A DNA stretch of 64,000 nt from Cordilura impudica. Lineage: Eukaryota > Arthropoda > Insecta > Diptera > Scathophagidae. The first letter of the stretch is position 1, and every line of letters begins with the position of its first letter. A program made the position numbers and the translations under genes. This document shows, in pieces, positions 31,501 to 43,129 of the stretch. Below the pieces are notes generated by a model, which had not been told where the DNA came from, ran no database searches, and saw only the letters and a list, made by a program, of their open reading frames with translations. The stretch covers positions 163,755,803-163,819,802 of the forward strand of contig OY821519.1 of the NCBI GenBank assembly GCA_963682025.1. Reading direction: 5' to 3'.

Positions 31501-32763
31501 TTTTCTTCTCCGTTTATTTGTTTTTGTTTCAGTACGGCTCCTATACCTTGTATACTTGCATCTGTATATATGTGTATCGGTAATTCTGAATCATATATTT
31601 CTAATACTGGTTTTAAACAAAGCATTTTTTCAGTTTATCAAAAGAATTTTGTCCAAAGAAATTTTTGTCCTTTTCTCAATACATTGTGTAGAGGGTCTAA
31701 AGCTATAGCTACATTTGGTATATATTTGTTAAAAAAAATTTATTTTTTAATCTGAAACCTTCAGTGTCTATAGCTTCTAATAATGGTGCTAAATGGTTTA
31801 TATGGTCATAGAAAGTTTTTCAAAATACTGATATATCATCTATATAAAGGGTGATTTTTTAAGAGCTATAGGAAACTTTTCCAAAAAAAAAACACATAAA
31901 ATTCAGAAAAATGCATGAAATCTTTATTTGAATCGATAGTACGGTCCATATAATTTAATGTTTGAAGATTATTTCATGCAAATGTTGACCGTGACTGCGC
32001 CTCAAATGGTCCATCCGCTTAGTCCAATTTTGGCATACTCATTCCAACATTTCGGCCGGTATATCACGAATAAATGCTTCAATGTTGTCTTCCAATGCGT
32101 CAATTGAAGCGGGATTGTCTGTATAGACATGAGCTTTAACATAGCCCCACAAAAAATAGTCTAAAGGCGTTAAATCGCACGATCACAATAGTCCGAATAG
32201 CCGCTTCAGTGGGTCGACTAAACTGACCATAAAATGGAAGAAGCGCGCGATGAACTTTCTTAACAGAGCACGCATTTTGATAATAAAATTCAATAACTTG
32301 CAAGCGTTGTTCGTTTGTAAGACGATTCATGGTTAAATTATAGACCAAACTGACGATGTTTGACAATGAAACAAAACACTAAACGTGCGTCAGCTGTTTA
32401 AACCAGTGTTGCCAAAAAGTAATAGCTAAAAAATCACCCTTTAGTTGACTGCAAAGTTTGACAGCTTGTGTCTTCTTATTATATTACTAAGGATTCTTTG
32501 GAATATTGCTGGGGATGTTTTTAGTCCAAATCGTAAGCAAGTCCATTGGAAATGCCCTTCTTGAGTAACAAATGCAGTTTTTTTTTTCCTATCTTCTATT
32601 CTTAAAGGAATTGACCAAAATGCAGAGTTTATGTCTTATGTTGAGAAGTATTTACAGTTTCTTGTTTTTACCATTAAGTCTCCAATTAAAGGAAAAGGTT
32701 GTGATTGTGGTATCACAATTTTGTTAAATCTCTAAAATCAATTCACAATCTATTTTCCTTATT
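31501..32763 (-). pseudogene. pol: Ty3/gypsy reverse transcriptase, heavily broken
   Basis: Remnant of RT between the protease/RT junction and RNase H. Short pieces of the fingers and palm are readable (DFRDLTK near 32725, FVTQEGHFQW near 32560 in another frame), but many stops occur and a 595-bp mariner derivative sits at 31847-32441. The active-site box lies near the mariner junction: TTATCATCTATATAAA next to 31845 is the complement of a Y-x-D-D-like codon run. Confidence 0.6.
31847..32441 (-). mobile_element. internally deleted mariner/Tc1-type element
   Basis: Ends AAGGGTGATTTTTTA are inverted at 31847 and 32441 and flanked by TA (31845-31846 and 32442-32443). The minus strand starts a transposase at 32330 with the helix-turn-helix MNRLTNEQRLQVIEFYYQNA...TEAAIRTIV. 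This jumps at about 32183 directly to the C-terminus (DYFLWGYVKAHVYTD...MDHLRRSHGQHLHEI, read 32180-31960). The catalytic middle is deleted, so it is non-autonomous. Confidence 0.9.
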
Positions 32764-33429
32764 CTACTCTTTCTTGTATACTAATGTTACTGGCGCCGCA
32801 AATGGGCTATAAGATTCTTCTATCAAATTTTTCTCAAGTAATTTTGCAATTTGCATTTTTATTTCTCTTCTATCTTCCATATTACATTTATATGGTCTCT
32901 TACTGCAATATCTATTAATCGTTAAATCAATACGAGCTTCATAACCTTTAACCATTCCTACATCGTATTTATCTTTTGCAAAAATTCCATTATATTTTTC
33001 TATTAATCTATCTGTTTCAGTTTTCTCATGGAGTTGTAGATGATTTACTGAAATTTTAAAATTAGATACATTTATGTGTTCATTAAAATTTATGGCGTAC
33101 TTCTTTACAACATCACCACCGAGTTCATATTTTTTTTGAGTAATATTCAAATTTTCATCTTGTATAAGTTCAAATTCTGTAATTATATCAAATCCAATTA
33201 GAAAATCATATTGAAAATTATTTTTATTTATTACAAAAACGTTCATCATTTTTCCTATATCGAATATTTTTACCTTCATAGTTACCATTCCCTCTGTTTT
33301 CTTTACACCATTAATCGTTGATAATTTCGTTCCTTTTCTGTCTGTTATTTTGCTATTTTTAATTTTTAACAATTTAGAATTTATTAATGATACATTTGCC
33401 CCTGAATCATATATACCAAAAATTTCCAT
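32764..33429 (-). pseudogene. pol: Ty3/gypsy protease and start of RT
   Basis: Open frame of 221 residues. The protease motif is FGIYDSGANVSLINSKLL at residues 4-21, with D-S-G in place of the usual D-T-G, and a flap/second block FLIGFDIITEF near residue 76. A linker follows, and RT begins at the C-terminus with LLEKNLIEESYSPFAAPVTL. It would process the polyprotein. It joins the broken RT at 32763. Confidence 0.88.
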
Positions 33430-33519
33430 TTTATCTTGTGGTACTAATTTTAATTTGATTAATGGTGGAATTACAAGTTTTTTGTATCTGTTTCACAAAG
33501 TTTAGACTCTATCTCTGTA

Positions 33520-34313
33520 TTATTACAACCTTTATATGATTATCTTTCAAAACTTTCTCACTAGTTTTAAACCAGCAGGAGGATTCAGTATGATAACGGT
33601 TATTCTTTCCTTTCTTTTCGCAAACTTTACATGGCTGCTATTGTTGTTTTTTATCCGAATTTTTGAATCTTTACTAAAACTTTATTTCTTTACCGAGTGT
33701 TCCATGCTGGACAATTTACCAAAAAGATTTTCAGAAGTTGTTATTTCCGTTCTAATTAATTTATCCGTTATGAATTGCGGTAAACCAACTGCAATAAGAT
33801 TTACTAAAGTTCTGTTGTCTATATTTTTGTTCATTTCTAATAAAATTCTTTCTTTTTTTAAATCATAATCCAATAACGGACCACTTATATATTTGAATTA
33901 AAGTGCATACCTAATCATACACCATTGTTTGTGTATATTGTACAAAAATTATATTTCCATGTTTTCCAGTCTGATGTTAACGAATATTTTATGAGCATTG
34001 AATTGTACCAACCTATGGCAGAGCCTTCTAAAAATAATCTTAAAGCCTCTATTTTTTCTGAGTCCTGTTCTATGTCTAGCCGCATATATTCATTTTCTAA
34101 GGTATTTAACCATTGTTCACCATTTGCGTTTTTCCCTGTAAATTTCTCAATCATAAATTTTTCTGAAAGCTTTTTTAAATTTGTACACGATTTTTTTTCT
34201 TCATATGTCGGTTTCGATTCAATCTGTATTTCCTCCAAATAATAGTCGTTTAGCTTTAGATTTTCATCTTCATCCATGTAAAAATTTTCAATTATGTTGT
34301 TAATGTTATCCAA
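33520..34313 (-). pseudogene. gag: Ty3/gypsy Gag
   Basis: Minus-strand Gag. The frame 34313-33915 carries the N-terminal part with a capsid-like segment (KFMIEKFTGKNANGEQWLNT, RLFLEGSAIGWYN). After a break, 33873-33682 continues with RTLVNLIAVGLPQFITDKLI. A zinc-knuckle-like CKVCEKKGINRYHTESSCWF is read near 33640-33585. Its upstream leader is interrupted by the Transib element at 34418. Confidence 0.85.
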
Positions 34314-34418
34314 ATATTCCTTGATTGATGTCGATGTGTTAAAGTTTTTTTTTTACTATTTCAACAGCTTTTGTTTTGCACAACTCTTTATGCATTGCTA
34401 TTTCTTGATATTCCGCCG

Positions 34419-34456
34419 CACAGTGGACCATTTGACGAGAAGGCGGTCAAAAAACC
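34419..34456 (+). repeat. Transib left end: heptamer, 22-bp spacer, nonamer-like block
   Basis: Heptamer CACAGTG (34419-34425), spacer of 22 bp (34426-34447, containing GAGAAGGCG), then CAAAAAACC (34448-34456). The vertebrate recombination signal is CACAGTG, then 12 or 23 bp, then ACAAAAACC. Confidence 0.93.
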
Positions 34457-35095
34457 ATAACTTTTGATTGGATTGGAATTTTGATATGCGGTTTTTTTTA
34501 TTTGGTAGGTGAGACTTTAGCCTTTAAGTTTTGCTATAAAACGTAATTCTCGACCGAAAATAAAAAAGTTACGGAGGGTTTAAAATACATTTTCATTTTT
34601 AGTTGAATTTTAGCACAAAAGTGAAGTGTTAAAAGGTAAAAAAAAAGGTTTTTTTTAATATAATGTCTTATTTTTTCAGTTAATTTTACAACTAATACTT
34701 TTTAACAATTCTTTAAGTTAATTTTTTCAGAAAATGCCAAACTTGGCCCCCATAAACTTTTTAGTCCTAATGTGCACAAGGGCCAAAGGTTGTTTTTTTT
34801 TTTTTGAAAGATCCAGAGTTAAAATATAATTTATTAAGCAGCGAACGTAAAAGTTACCTTATATTGGTTCAAGATAGAGAAGTTTCAACGAAAAACTCGT
34901 ATGTTTTTGCTTTAGTTAATTTTTTTTTTATTGTCTTTTTAAATATTTCTATATCAATTTTTATGGTAACTTTATGAACTATAACAATTTTTATTGTAAA
35001 TTTACAAAATATATAAATTTTTAAATCAAGAAAATTTTTTAACTATATAAAAAAAAGTGTAACTTATTGTTAGTGTAATGAAAAAGTAATTTAAA
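34457..35095 (-). other. Transib 3' flank of the transposase
   Basis: AT-rich sequence without coding signal, between the left end and the transposase stop. Confidence 0.7.
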
Positions 35096-37065
35096 TCAAC
35101 AAATTTTAGTAAAAATTTCTTCTAAATAGCCTTGATTTTCATCTTCTAGAAGTTGTTTAGCTTCTTTGTCTAATTCAATAGAAGTAGTTTTCCATTTTTG
35201 ACGAATGTTGGACATATATGGATCTGAAGTGCACAACAAAATAGTGATAAGGTCGTCATTAGTACAACATCTGGACATTTTCCTTGTGTTGTGCTCGCGG
35301 AAGAATCTGTAGTCCTTGTTCCTTTTTTCTTGCGCTTCTTCAGATAAATCTCCTATTGGTAGCATATTGTTTTGAATTATTTGTTCCCCATGGTACAAAA
35401 TTTTATGAACTGTGGATGGCATATATCTCCAAGAGTATTTTTCATTATAAAGTATAGCTGTTTTATTGGCGTACTCTCCAAATTTTTTTTTGCATTTATC
35501 TTTCTGCTGCATGCTAGAACTTGTAATATGATTTTGAATCGTCTTATTTATTCATGATCTACACCTGTGATAGATGCTGCAGTTTCCGGATCGGAAAAAA
35601 ATCTCCTTGCAGTATTTCCATCATTTGTGTTTCCTTCCCCTTGTTTTGGTTGGTCGATTACGAGGCCAACTGTAGATATTTTTGTTGAATTTGTTTTTTC
35701 TTTGCTTTCTTTTTTCTTCATTTTCTTTGTTTTTTTGCCTGATGGACCAAATTCCAAATCATAACCCAATTTAAGAATATGCTCCATGAAACGTATTCTA
35801 GCATGAAGAGGGGACATTCCAAATTCGTAGGCTTCCTTAAAACTATCGTCTTCTGGTGGGGGTTGGCTTAATTGACTTGATGTCTTTTGGCATATAATGC
35901 AGCTTGACGTTGACTTTGTTCCAGTTAAAGCTTGTGCAACTTTTCCATCAATCATTGTGAGACACATTTTAAAATGTACTTCAATGTCTTGGTCATCAAA
36001 TTTAAATATTACTGGTTGAAGTTCCTTAATTTGATCTTTTATTTTTTGAACTTCTTCAGTTATGACATCTTTGGTTTCCTTTTTGAATGCAAATTTTATT
36101 GGTCTGCAATACTTTGTTGAAGAAGGAATTTCATTTTTCCATATATCAATTTCTGTTGCTCTTCTAGTTGACGGCACTAAGACGCTATAGCTTTTTGTAA
36201 AGCGCAATGGAACGAAAGATACCATAAATAAATTAGCATCTGATGAATTTTCGGCATTAAATTGCTTGTATTGTTTCTGACCAGAGGATCCATCACCAAT
36301 TTTTTTTTAATGATCAGTATCAAGCGTATTTAGCAATCGTTCTGCAGTATGTTCAAGGAGATCTTGCAATTTTATTTCTGCTGATGTTGAAGTGACACTA
36401 ATAGCAGATTGTGAAGGTAAGCATTCTTTTTTGGCAGAAACTAAATCTCAATACTCTGGAAAAATCCCACAATTCTTTTCATTGGTTCGCTTCCGAAATT
36501 CCTTATATTGATTTTTGGTCAATTTCAAATCCAAAAATAGGGCGAACGCTTCTTCCGGCGTAAATTTCTTATCTTCAATTGGTGTAGGAATGCTTTTCAA
36601 AATCCTCTTTGTGCGCCTTGGGCTCGCTTCTACTATTTTTTCAATTATTTCAATTTTATTTTTTTTATTTTGGGTTGGTTGAATTTGGTGCAAAAATGAA
36701 TCCTTAATAATTCTTTAAGAAATTTCTTCATTGATATTCTCCAGCTTGCGCCTTCGAGATCTTTCAGAACATCCGTCAATTGGTTTTGCTGGTCGACCTT
36801 TTTTTCCACTTTCGTTGGCAGTTGTAGATGCACTCTCAAAAATAAGTTCCTTTATTAACCAGTTTTGGTAACGTTTGTACATCTTTGCCTTGTTATGAGA
36901 GCATTCAATGTACCGTCTTTTCAAATTCGATGCAAAATTAGTAATTTTTCCTTTGTGCATTTCAATGTCTTCTAGGTTACAATTCTTAAAGAAGTCGTTG
37001 CTCACTATGTGCAAAATTACATCGTCTACATCATTTCTTTTAAAAGGTGAGGCATACCTGCTCAT
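35096..37065 (-). pseudogene. Transib transposase (RAG1-core homologue), frameshifted
   Basis: About 650 residues from ATG 37065 (MSRYASPF) to a stop at 35096. The N-terminal region is basic (KKGRPAKPIDGCSERSRRRK). TPEEAFALFLDLKLTKNQY (36560) is a Transib hallmark. The first catalytic aspartate lies in GDGSSGQKQYKQ (about 36290, RAG1 D600 region). Then come KYCRPIKFAF, TMIDGKVAQALTGTKSTSSC with the CIICQ zinc pair, and FGMSPLHARIRFMEHILK. The second aspartate region is VIDQPKQGEGNTNDGNTARR, matching the RAG1 D708 area. The C-terminal block holds the glutamate: VHKILYHGEQII...GDLSEEAQEKRNKD (RAG1 E962 region). Stops or frame changes occur near 36450, in a T-run at 36300, and near 35540. Confidence 0.92.
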
Positions 37066-37230
37066 ATCTTAAAGGGCTATGTCGCAATAGTTTTTTTTTA
37101 CCATTTACAAATTTTTATCTTTTATTACCACTTTTAGAAGCATAAAAAGCCCACACCCTAACCCCTTTTAAAAGGTGAAGCATACTTGCTCATATCTTAA
37201 AGAGCTATGTCGCAATAGTTTTTTTTTACC
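37036..37230. repeat. tandem duplication at the transposase start
   Basis: A segment containing AAAAGGTGARGCATACYTGC and AAAGRGCTATGTCGCAATAG occurs at about 37041-37110 and again about 129 bp later. The transposase start codon is duplicated with it. The second copy ends at the LINE target site. Confidence 0.85.
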
Positions 37231-37491
37231 GTTTTTTTTTCTTTCTTAAACGTTTATTTACACAAATTCTTTATTAATTCTTAACTATAATAAAGAATAG
37301 TTAACAATAGTAATATTAATTAGATATATACGTAGTCCCTAACCCGAGCTCTCTAGTATTATTAGTATTAATAATATATTTTCTTTTACATTTTCCGTAC
37401 TTCAAATGAAGACTATTTTATATATTTTGTTCGTAATGAAAAATTTTGATAAAAATTACATAAATAGCAAAATGGTATAAAAAGTCAAGGG

Positions 37492-40400
37492 TTAAAATAG
37501 AAAGATGTAGAAGTTACAATACTTTTTGGTTTTTGATCTTTGCGAAATGTAAATATCTTTATTAGATGTACTGGTGCTGTATCTGAAATCAATATTTGCT
37601 GTATTATTGCGATTAACTGCTTTGATATTGGCACGTCTATATATGTGATAGAATACTGGGGTGCCATTTTCATTTTGGATGATCCTCATTTTATCGAAGT
37701 ATAAAAAAGCCTCAGGTGAAACGTACCCTTTTTGTAAGGAATTAATTATATTATCTTCATTTGTGTAGTACGGTGCCAATATTAAATTATTTTCTTTACA
37801 AGATGTACATCTTACAATGTTATTTCTTATTAAATGTATTATAAAATTATCTATTCTTATTACGTTTGTAACACTGTAGAGTTTTTTATTATATACGTAT
37901 TTTACATATTCACTTTGTGACGTTCTATAAAGTTTAGTACATGCCCTTAAGTATTTTCTTTCAAATACCCTTATCTTCTCCATGTAGGATGGTTAAATAT
38001 TAAACCATATTGGAAACGCATATGTTATAATAGGCCTGATTAAGGATTGATACATAAAATAAAATATATTTTTATACGTAAAAAATGCATTTCTTGCTTT
38101 TACTATTATTTTATTTACATGATTATTAAAATATAAGAATTTGTCTAGATATACACCCAAATATTTAACAATTTCTTTATTTGGTATTGAACAATTATTA
38201 AGATTAGATTTAATCCTAAACGATTTTCAATTTATTTTTATATTATTATTACATCTATCCACTGGAGGTATAAATAAAATTGTTTCACATTTTTGTATGT
38301 TTATTCTCATGTTCCAATCAATTGTATACTTTTCTACAATATCAAAAGAAGTTTGTAGATTTTGATTTATTTTTTGATATTATATTATCTAATTTGCTGA
38401 TTAAGTCTAAAATAAACAGGTTAAAAAGAATGGGCGCGTTAACAGTCCCCTGTTGAAGACCATTTGTTACTTTGTAAGTTTTTTTGCTCTTATGGTTGTG
38501 GTGAAACAATCTAAAAGTTTTATCACTTATCATGTTATAAATTAGAATGATTTGATGGAAAGGAAATTTATGTTCATTTAATTTGAATATCAAACCTGGA
38601 ATCCATATGGTGTCGAAAGCTTTTTCCATATCTATGAGACACGCTCCTGTACAGAGTTTGCTCATCCAATTCCAGTTGATGTTGGAAGTAAGTAAATGTA
38701 ATGCATCAATTGTTGAATGCTTGTATTTAAACCCAAAGTGTTTATCGCTTATCAAGTTTTTGTGTTTACAAAATTTATATATATTGTTATTTATAGCAAT
38801 TTCAAAAATTTTGCTTATATTGGGGAGCAAGCTTATAGCTCGAAGATTTTTTGGGTCACTCGTATCTTTATCCTTTTTTGGTAATATCTCAACTTTGGCT
38901 CTTTTCCAAGATAAGGGAAAGTATGAATTATTTAACATATTACTGAATAGATTGCAATATTCAAAAATCATTAAATTGGGTATATTTTTAAGAATAATAT
39001 TTGGGATGTTATCTACACCTAACGATAATTTTCCCCTAAGATTTTGAAATTTATACATAATTTTATCCTTTGTGATAAAATAATTTTCCGCTTGATTTTC
39101 ATCTAAATGGTTAGATGTTTTTTCAGGGCTGAAATTTGTTATGGTAGTATGATTGTTGTCAAATGCTAATTTTGATTCTGAAAATCCTAGGAAGAAATTG
39201 CTAACTTGTGAATGTATATTATTGCTCATATTTAACTCCTTATAACAGTGAACATTCTCTAAAAATGCTCCCATAGTATCCAACATTTGCTCTTGATCGC
39301 GTATAATATAATTATTTAAGTTGTCCTTTTCTAGACTTCTTATGTCAATTTCTAAATTATTCAGTAGCTGCACTGAGTTCAATGGTATTTTGATACTTTG
39401 TAGATTTAAGGGTTTGAATTTTTTAAAATTCTTTTTTATTTCTCCAAACATATGTTTCGAATCTTTGGGATCGAGGTTAGTTAATTTGTTCTGTATATCC
39501 CTGTTAACAATAATTGAAATATTCTCGCCAAGGAGTTTTTTAATTAATTTCAATTTAACTTTTAGTGTACTAAGTGCCGACTCATTTAGCATGTGTTCCA
39601 TTCTATTATGTCGTTTTATAATAGTCAGTATTTTACTTTTTGCTAAATAGAGTTTTTTTTATAATTGTGTTATTAAATTTGGAATATGGTCCAACTTTCT
39701 TAAATTTGGGTGTTGTCTCTTCAATAGAATCCACTGTTACTCTCTCAAGGTTTTCTATGTGCAAATCTATTTCAGAATTCATTAGATTTCTATTATTTGG
39801 AATAAGTGTATGCTGTTGCAATTTAACTGTTATTCTGTTTTGGAATTACTTCGAATTTGTTTTTTTATAATTGTATTTAGGATTTTGAGTTTCCTCGATT
39901 AATGTAAAATCTTGCTGTTCATTATTCATAGAACAATAAATTTGAATGGTATTATGATCACTATCATAATCCAAGGTTTCAAGACAGTTAAGAGTGTAAT
40001 TTTGTGTTGTAATATGCAAACGACAATCTGCAATGCAGACATCTAAGTAGGACCCTGTTCGTTTCAGTCAGCCATTCTTTTAGTTTGTTACCTTTTGGGT
40101 TATTTGTAGGGTTACCCCAATTTGTGTGTCTAGAGTTCAAATCACCGGCTAAAATGTAGTAATTATTGGGATTTTGTATATCTAGAGACTCAAAGAGCTT
40201 GTTAATTTTCGTTTTCATGTTTGAATCGTTGTTGCCAGACGGATAATAAGCAGCTATGATATATATTACCCTATCTGCAATCATTGGTATTCGAATTATA
40301 CATGTTTCCAGACATTTAAATGAATTTGTAATGTTGTTTGAAAAATTGTTGTATTTTAAATTATTTTTTATCAATATAGAGGTGCGTCCACCTCGTTTCG

Positions 40401-40620
40401 CATCAAGTCTTTCTTTTCTCATGATATTGTAGTTAATAAATTGGAGTTTATGTTTGGAATTGAGTTTCGTTTCGTTCAAAAGAACAATTCAGGATTGTGT
40501 TTGAAAAGAAATTGTTGAAGGTCATACCTTCTACTTAGAGATATTAATGAATTTACATTTATATGTATAAGTTTAAGGTGTTTTGATATGGTAATATTAT
40601 GTCGCCTATCCATATTTACA
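37492..40620 (-). pseudogene. LINE ORF2: endonuclease and reverse transcriptase
   Basis: The endonuclease part (about 40620-39988) contains MNETKLNSKHKL, RGGRTSILIKNNL and ILAGDLNSRHTNWGNPTNN with its catalytic AGDLN. A linker lies at 39821-39633. RT is open from 39601 to 38342: KLSLGVDNIPNIILKNIPNL, ILPKKDKDTSDPKNLRAISL, ISDKHFGFKYKHSTIDALHL, LIDMEKAFDTIWIPGLIFKL (block A aspartate) and NGLQQGTVNAPILFNLFILD. The active-site box region at about 38340-38000 is broken. The C-terminus is open at 37983-37492 (FERKYLRACTKLYRT). Stops lie near 39980, 39620 and 38340. It copies the LINE RNA at the nicked target. Confidence 0.88.
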
Positions 40621-40854
40621 CACCTACAATAGAGAAGATTGTGTCTATACGGGACGTTTGTAATTGTAATTGTTTTTGTAGATTTACCAATTGACTGTTA
40701 ATATTTATCATCATATTTTTTAATTCTAATAAGAAGGTGTTAGTAGAATTATCACTAACATTATTTGTATTTATATTAAGATTGCTATTACCTCTTATTA
40801 CATTTGCAAAGCTTAAATCCGGTTTAGTAAATGAACTTTGGTTAGTTCTACTTT

Positions 40855-41902
40855 CTAAAAACTCTTTTTTCTAATTCTAAGTGTTTGCTGAAGTTGTTTG
40901 TACTTTTCGCAGCCTTTGTAGGAAGCAGGATGACCATATTTGTTGCATATTACACAGTACAATTTTTCTTTTTCATTGGTTGATACAACGTTAATAGGAC
41001 ATTCTCCCTTCTCATGATTTTTATCACATTTTACACACTTCGTTTGAAGAAAGCAGTTAGCTGCGCTATGGAAAAACCCTTGGCAGTTGCGGCATTGGGG
41101 TATTTCTGGGCGTCTTATCTGCTCCCACTTTATGCATCGATGAAGTATAGCTTTGATGTTCTTTAGTATGTTAATGTTGCTATTTGGTGTTACTTGAACT
41201 AGAAACATTGGTAAATTGTAGCCTTTTTCGGTGGATTTTTTTGTTGTAAATTGGCTCACTTTAATAAATTTTAAATCATCATTCTCAAATGTACACAATT
41301 CATTCAATATTTCCTCTGTAGGTATATTTGTTTCAAGGCCTTTTAAAAGATATGTCTTATTTTTTATACCTTTTGGTGTAAAAGTGAACAACTTAGTTTT
41401 GGTTTTTTGTAGATACGCTCAAACTCGTAAGAAGTCATTTAAGTTGTTCAAAAATAGTGATTTTTTGTCTCTAAATTCTTTGATTTTAAATTCATTTATT
41501 TTTAAACCTTTTTTCAAGAATTCAATTAATTGTTTTGACTCAATGTCCATAATATTTATAGGTGAAATTTTTTATATTATTTTTTACATTATTAACCACT
41601 GTGTTATTATTTTCATTAGTTATTTCTCTTGTAGTTAGGATGTTTTTGTTTGCACTTTGAACTTCATTCACTGCAGCTATAGCTGAATTTAATTTTTGAG
41701 ATTTAACTTGACTCTCATTTACGTGGCTCTCAAATTTGTTTAGCAATTGTTTATCACATTCCTCATCATTGTCTAAATCTAGCACACTATAATAGTTGTT
41801 TTTGATATGTTTAGCCATAGTTAAATCCATGGTATCATTATCTCTTTTTCTTTTGTTAATATTTATATTGTTTTTGGATGTTTGAGCATTTTGCTCGTTC
41901 AT
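40855..41902 (-). pseudogene. LINE ORF1 (Gag-like, zinc knuckles)
   Basis: Starts MNEQNAQTS at 41902, with an N-rich basic N-terminus (NINKRKRDND). One frame change lies at 41540-41390. The second frame (41391-40855) has the RNA-binding region ending with zinc knuckles: CRNCQGFFHSAANCF, then CVKCDKNHEKGEC, then CVICNKYGHPASYKGC. This layout is that of Jockey-clade ORF1 proteins, which package LINE RNA. Confidence 0.88.
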
Positions 41903-42112
41903 TACAAAGTTTTTATTTTTTTAGTTATTTTTTCTTGTTTTTTTTGCAACTCTTTAAAAAAAGTTTCAAATGAGAAAAAAGTTTATATTTTAGAAAAAAG
42001 TAACCGAAAATTATGAAACTAATTTTAGTATAACGCTCAATACAACTTCTGATCACCGCAACGCGTCTTACACTCGTCACGGTCATGATCGAACTCCAGT
42101 TTTTTTTTTACC

Positions 42113-43026
42113 ATTTACCTGTTATGTAAATTGTTTCCCATTTTGTCAGGTATTTAAACTATATAACTCTAATTCAGACTATTAATGTTTTTGAAAGATA
42201 CCTATGTAAATGTACCTGTAACAATTAAGCGCATTATATATCAACCCTTTTTTATAAGTATATAACAACTCCTGACAACTCTACCGACATGCAAAAAAGT
42301 ACACCGCGGTGCACCGGTACGACCAACTTTTGTATTCATAACACTCAGACGGACGGACGGACATCGTTTAATCGACTCAGAAAGTGTTTTTGAGTCGATC
42401 CGTATAATAAAAGATGGATAAAGGTCCAATATTTTTGGCAGTTACAAACATCACCTCAAACTTAATATATCCTTACCACATAGTGGACAACTTTTGTATT
42501 CATAAATTTTGCAGAAAATATCTAACCTTGGGTCAGAAAAATTGTTCTGGTGCACACGGGCGGAAACTGGCGGGTGTATAATGGGGTATAGGAGTATAGG
42601 GGACGGTTCGGACTATAGAAGAGTGCAAGATTTTTTCTGACTGCTTTTGACTGGCAGGAGTTATGCTATACTAAGTAGGAGATTTTCGGAAATATTTGGA
42701 CCTTTTTTAAAATTTTTTTTTTTTTAATTTCGGAATGACTCAGTGATTTTGCATTTCTAACATTAATAGTATGGAAGCCACAAAATTATACAAAATTTAC
42801 TTCACTTCAAAATCTTTTAAATCAAAAAAGTTACAGTCATTCAAAAATAAAAATTTACAAAGAAATTTTAATTTTAGCAAAATACTGAGAATGCCCATTT
42901 TCGAAGACCCTGTTCGCTGTGATATAGTTGAGATAGAGTCGCAATTTTTTGGCTCCCAAAGTTTACTAGTATTTACTTTCAAATGAATAACATAACTTTA
43001 AAATCGGTAACAAAAAAAAAAAAAAA
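42113..43026 (-). other. Transib right arm, non-coding
   Basis: Sequence between the LINE target site and the right end. It contains a copy of the dispersed ACGGACGGACATCG module (42347-42425). No gene is seen. Confidence 0.7.
42335..42425 (+). repeat. dispersed-repeat module copy
   Basis: CAGACGGACGGACGGACATC followed by ATCGACTCAGAAAGTG and its complement CACTTTCTGAGTCGAT-like arm. The same module is found at 24355, 44190 and 48070. Confidence 0.8.
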
Positions 43027-43064
43027 TGATTTTTGGGCGCCTTCTCAAAATATGGTCCACTGTG
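43027..43064 (-). repeat. Transib right end: heptamer, 22-bp spacer, nonamer-like block
   Basis: On the minus strand: CACAGTG (43064-43058), a 22-bp spacer (43057-43036, containing GAGAAGGCG) and CAAAAATCA (43035-43027). The spacing is the same as at the left end. Confidence 0.93.
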
Positions 43065-43129
43065 CGCCGCTGTCATCAAAAACGTGAATAGCAACTTTCC
43101 AATACTATACTTTTCCAATATTGATGTTT

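Larger units (their letters stand above)
37231..42097 (-). mobile_element. Jockey-like LINE, nearly full length, inserted in Transib
   Basis: A 4.87-kb non-LTR retrotransposon on the minus strand, flanked by a 14-15 bp TSD AG-T(9/10)-ACC (37217-37230 and 42098-42112). It ends in an A-rich tail (T-rich on the plus strand at 37232-37246). ORF1 has zinc knuckles and ORF2 has endonuclease plus RT, in Jockey order. A few frameshifts are present. Confidence 0.92.
34419..43064 (-). mobile_element. Transib DNA transposon with V(D)J-RSS-like ends
   Basis: Inverted ends begin CACAGTGGACCAT on both sides and are flanked by the 5-bp GC-rich TSD CGCCG (34414-34418 and 43065-43069), the signature of Transib. 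A transposase related to the RAG1 catalytic core is encoded on the minus strand (37065-35096). A 4.87-kb LINE is inserted between the transposase and the right end, so the original element was about 3.8 kb. The transposase has frameshifts, so the copy is probably inactive. Confidence 0.95.

Noticed and set aside
33925..34242. Plus-strand open frame opposite gag
   Set aside because: Antisense shadow of the minus-strand Gag frame.
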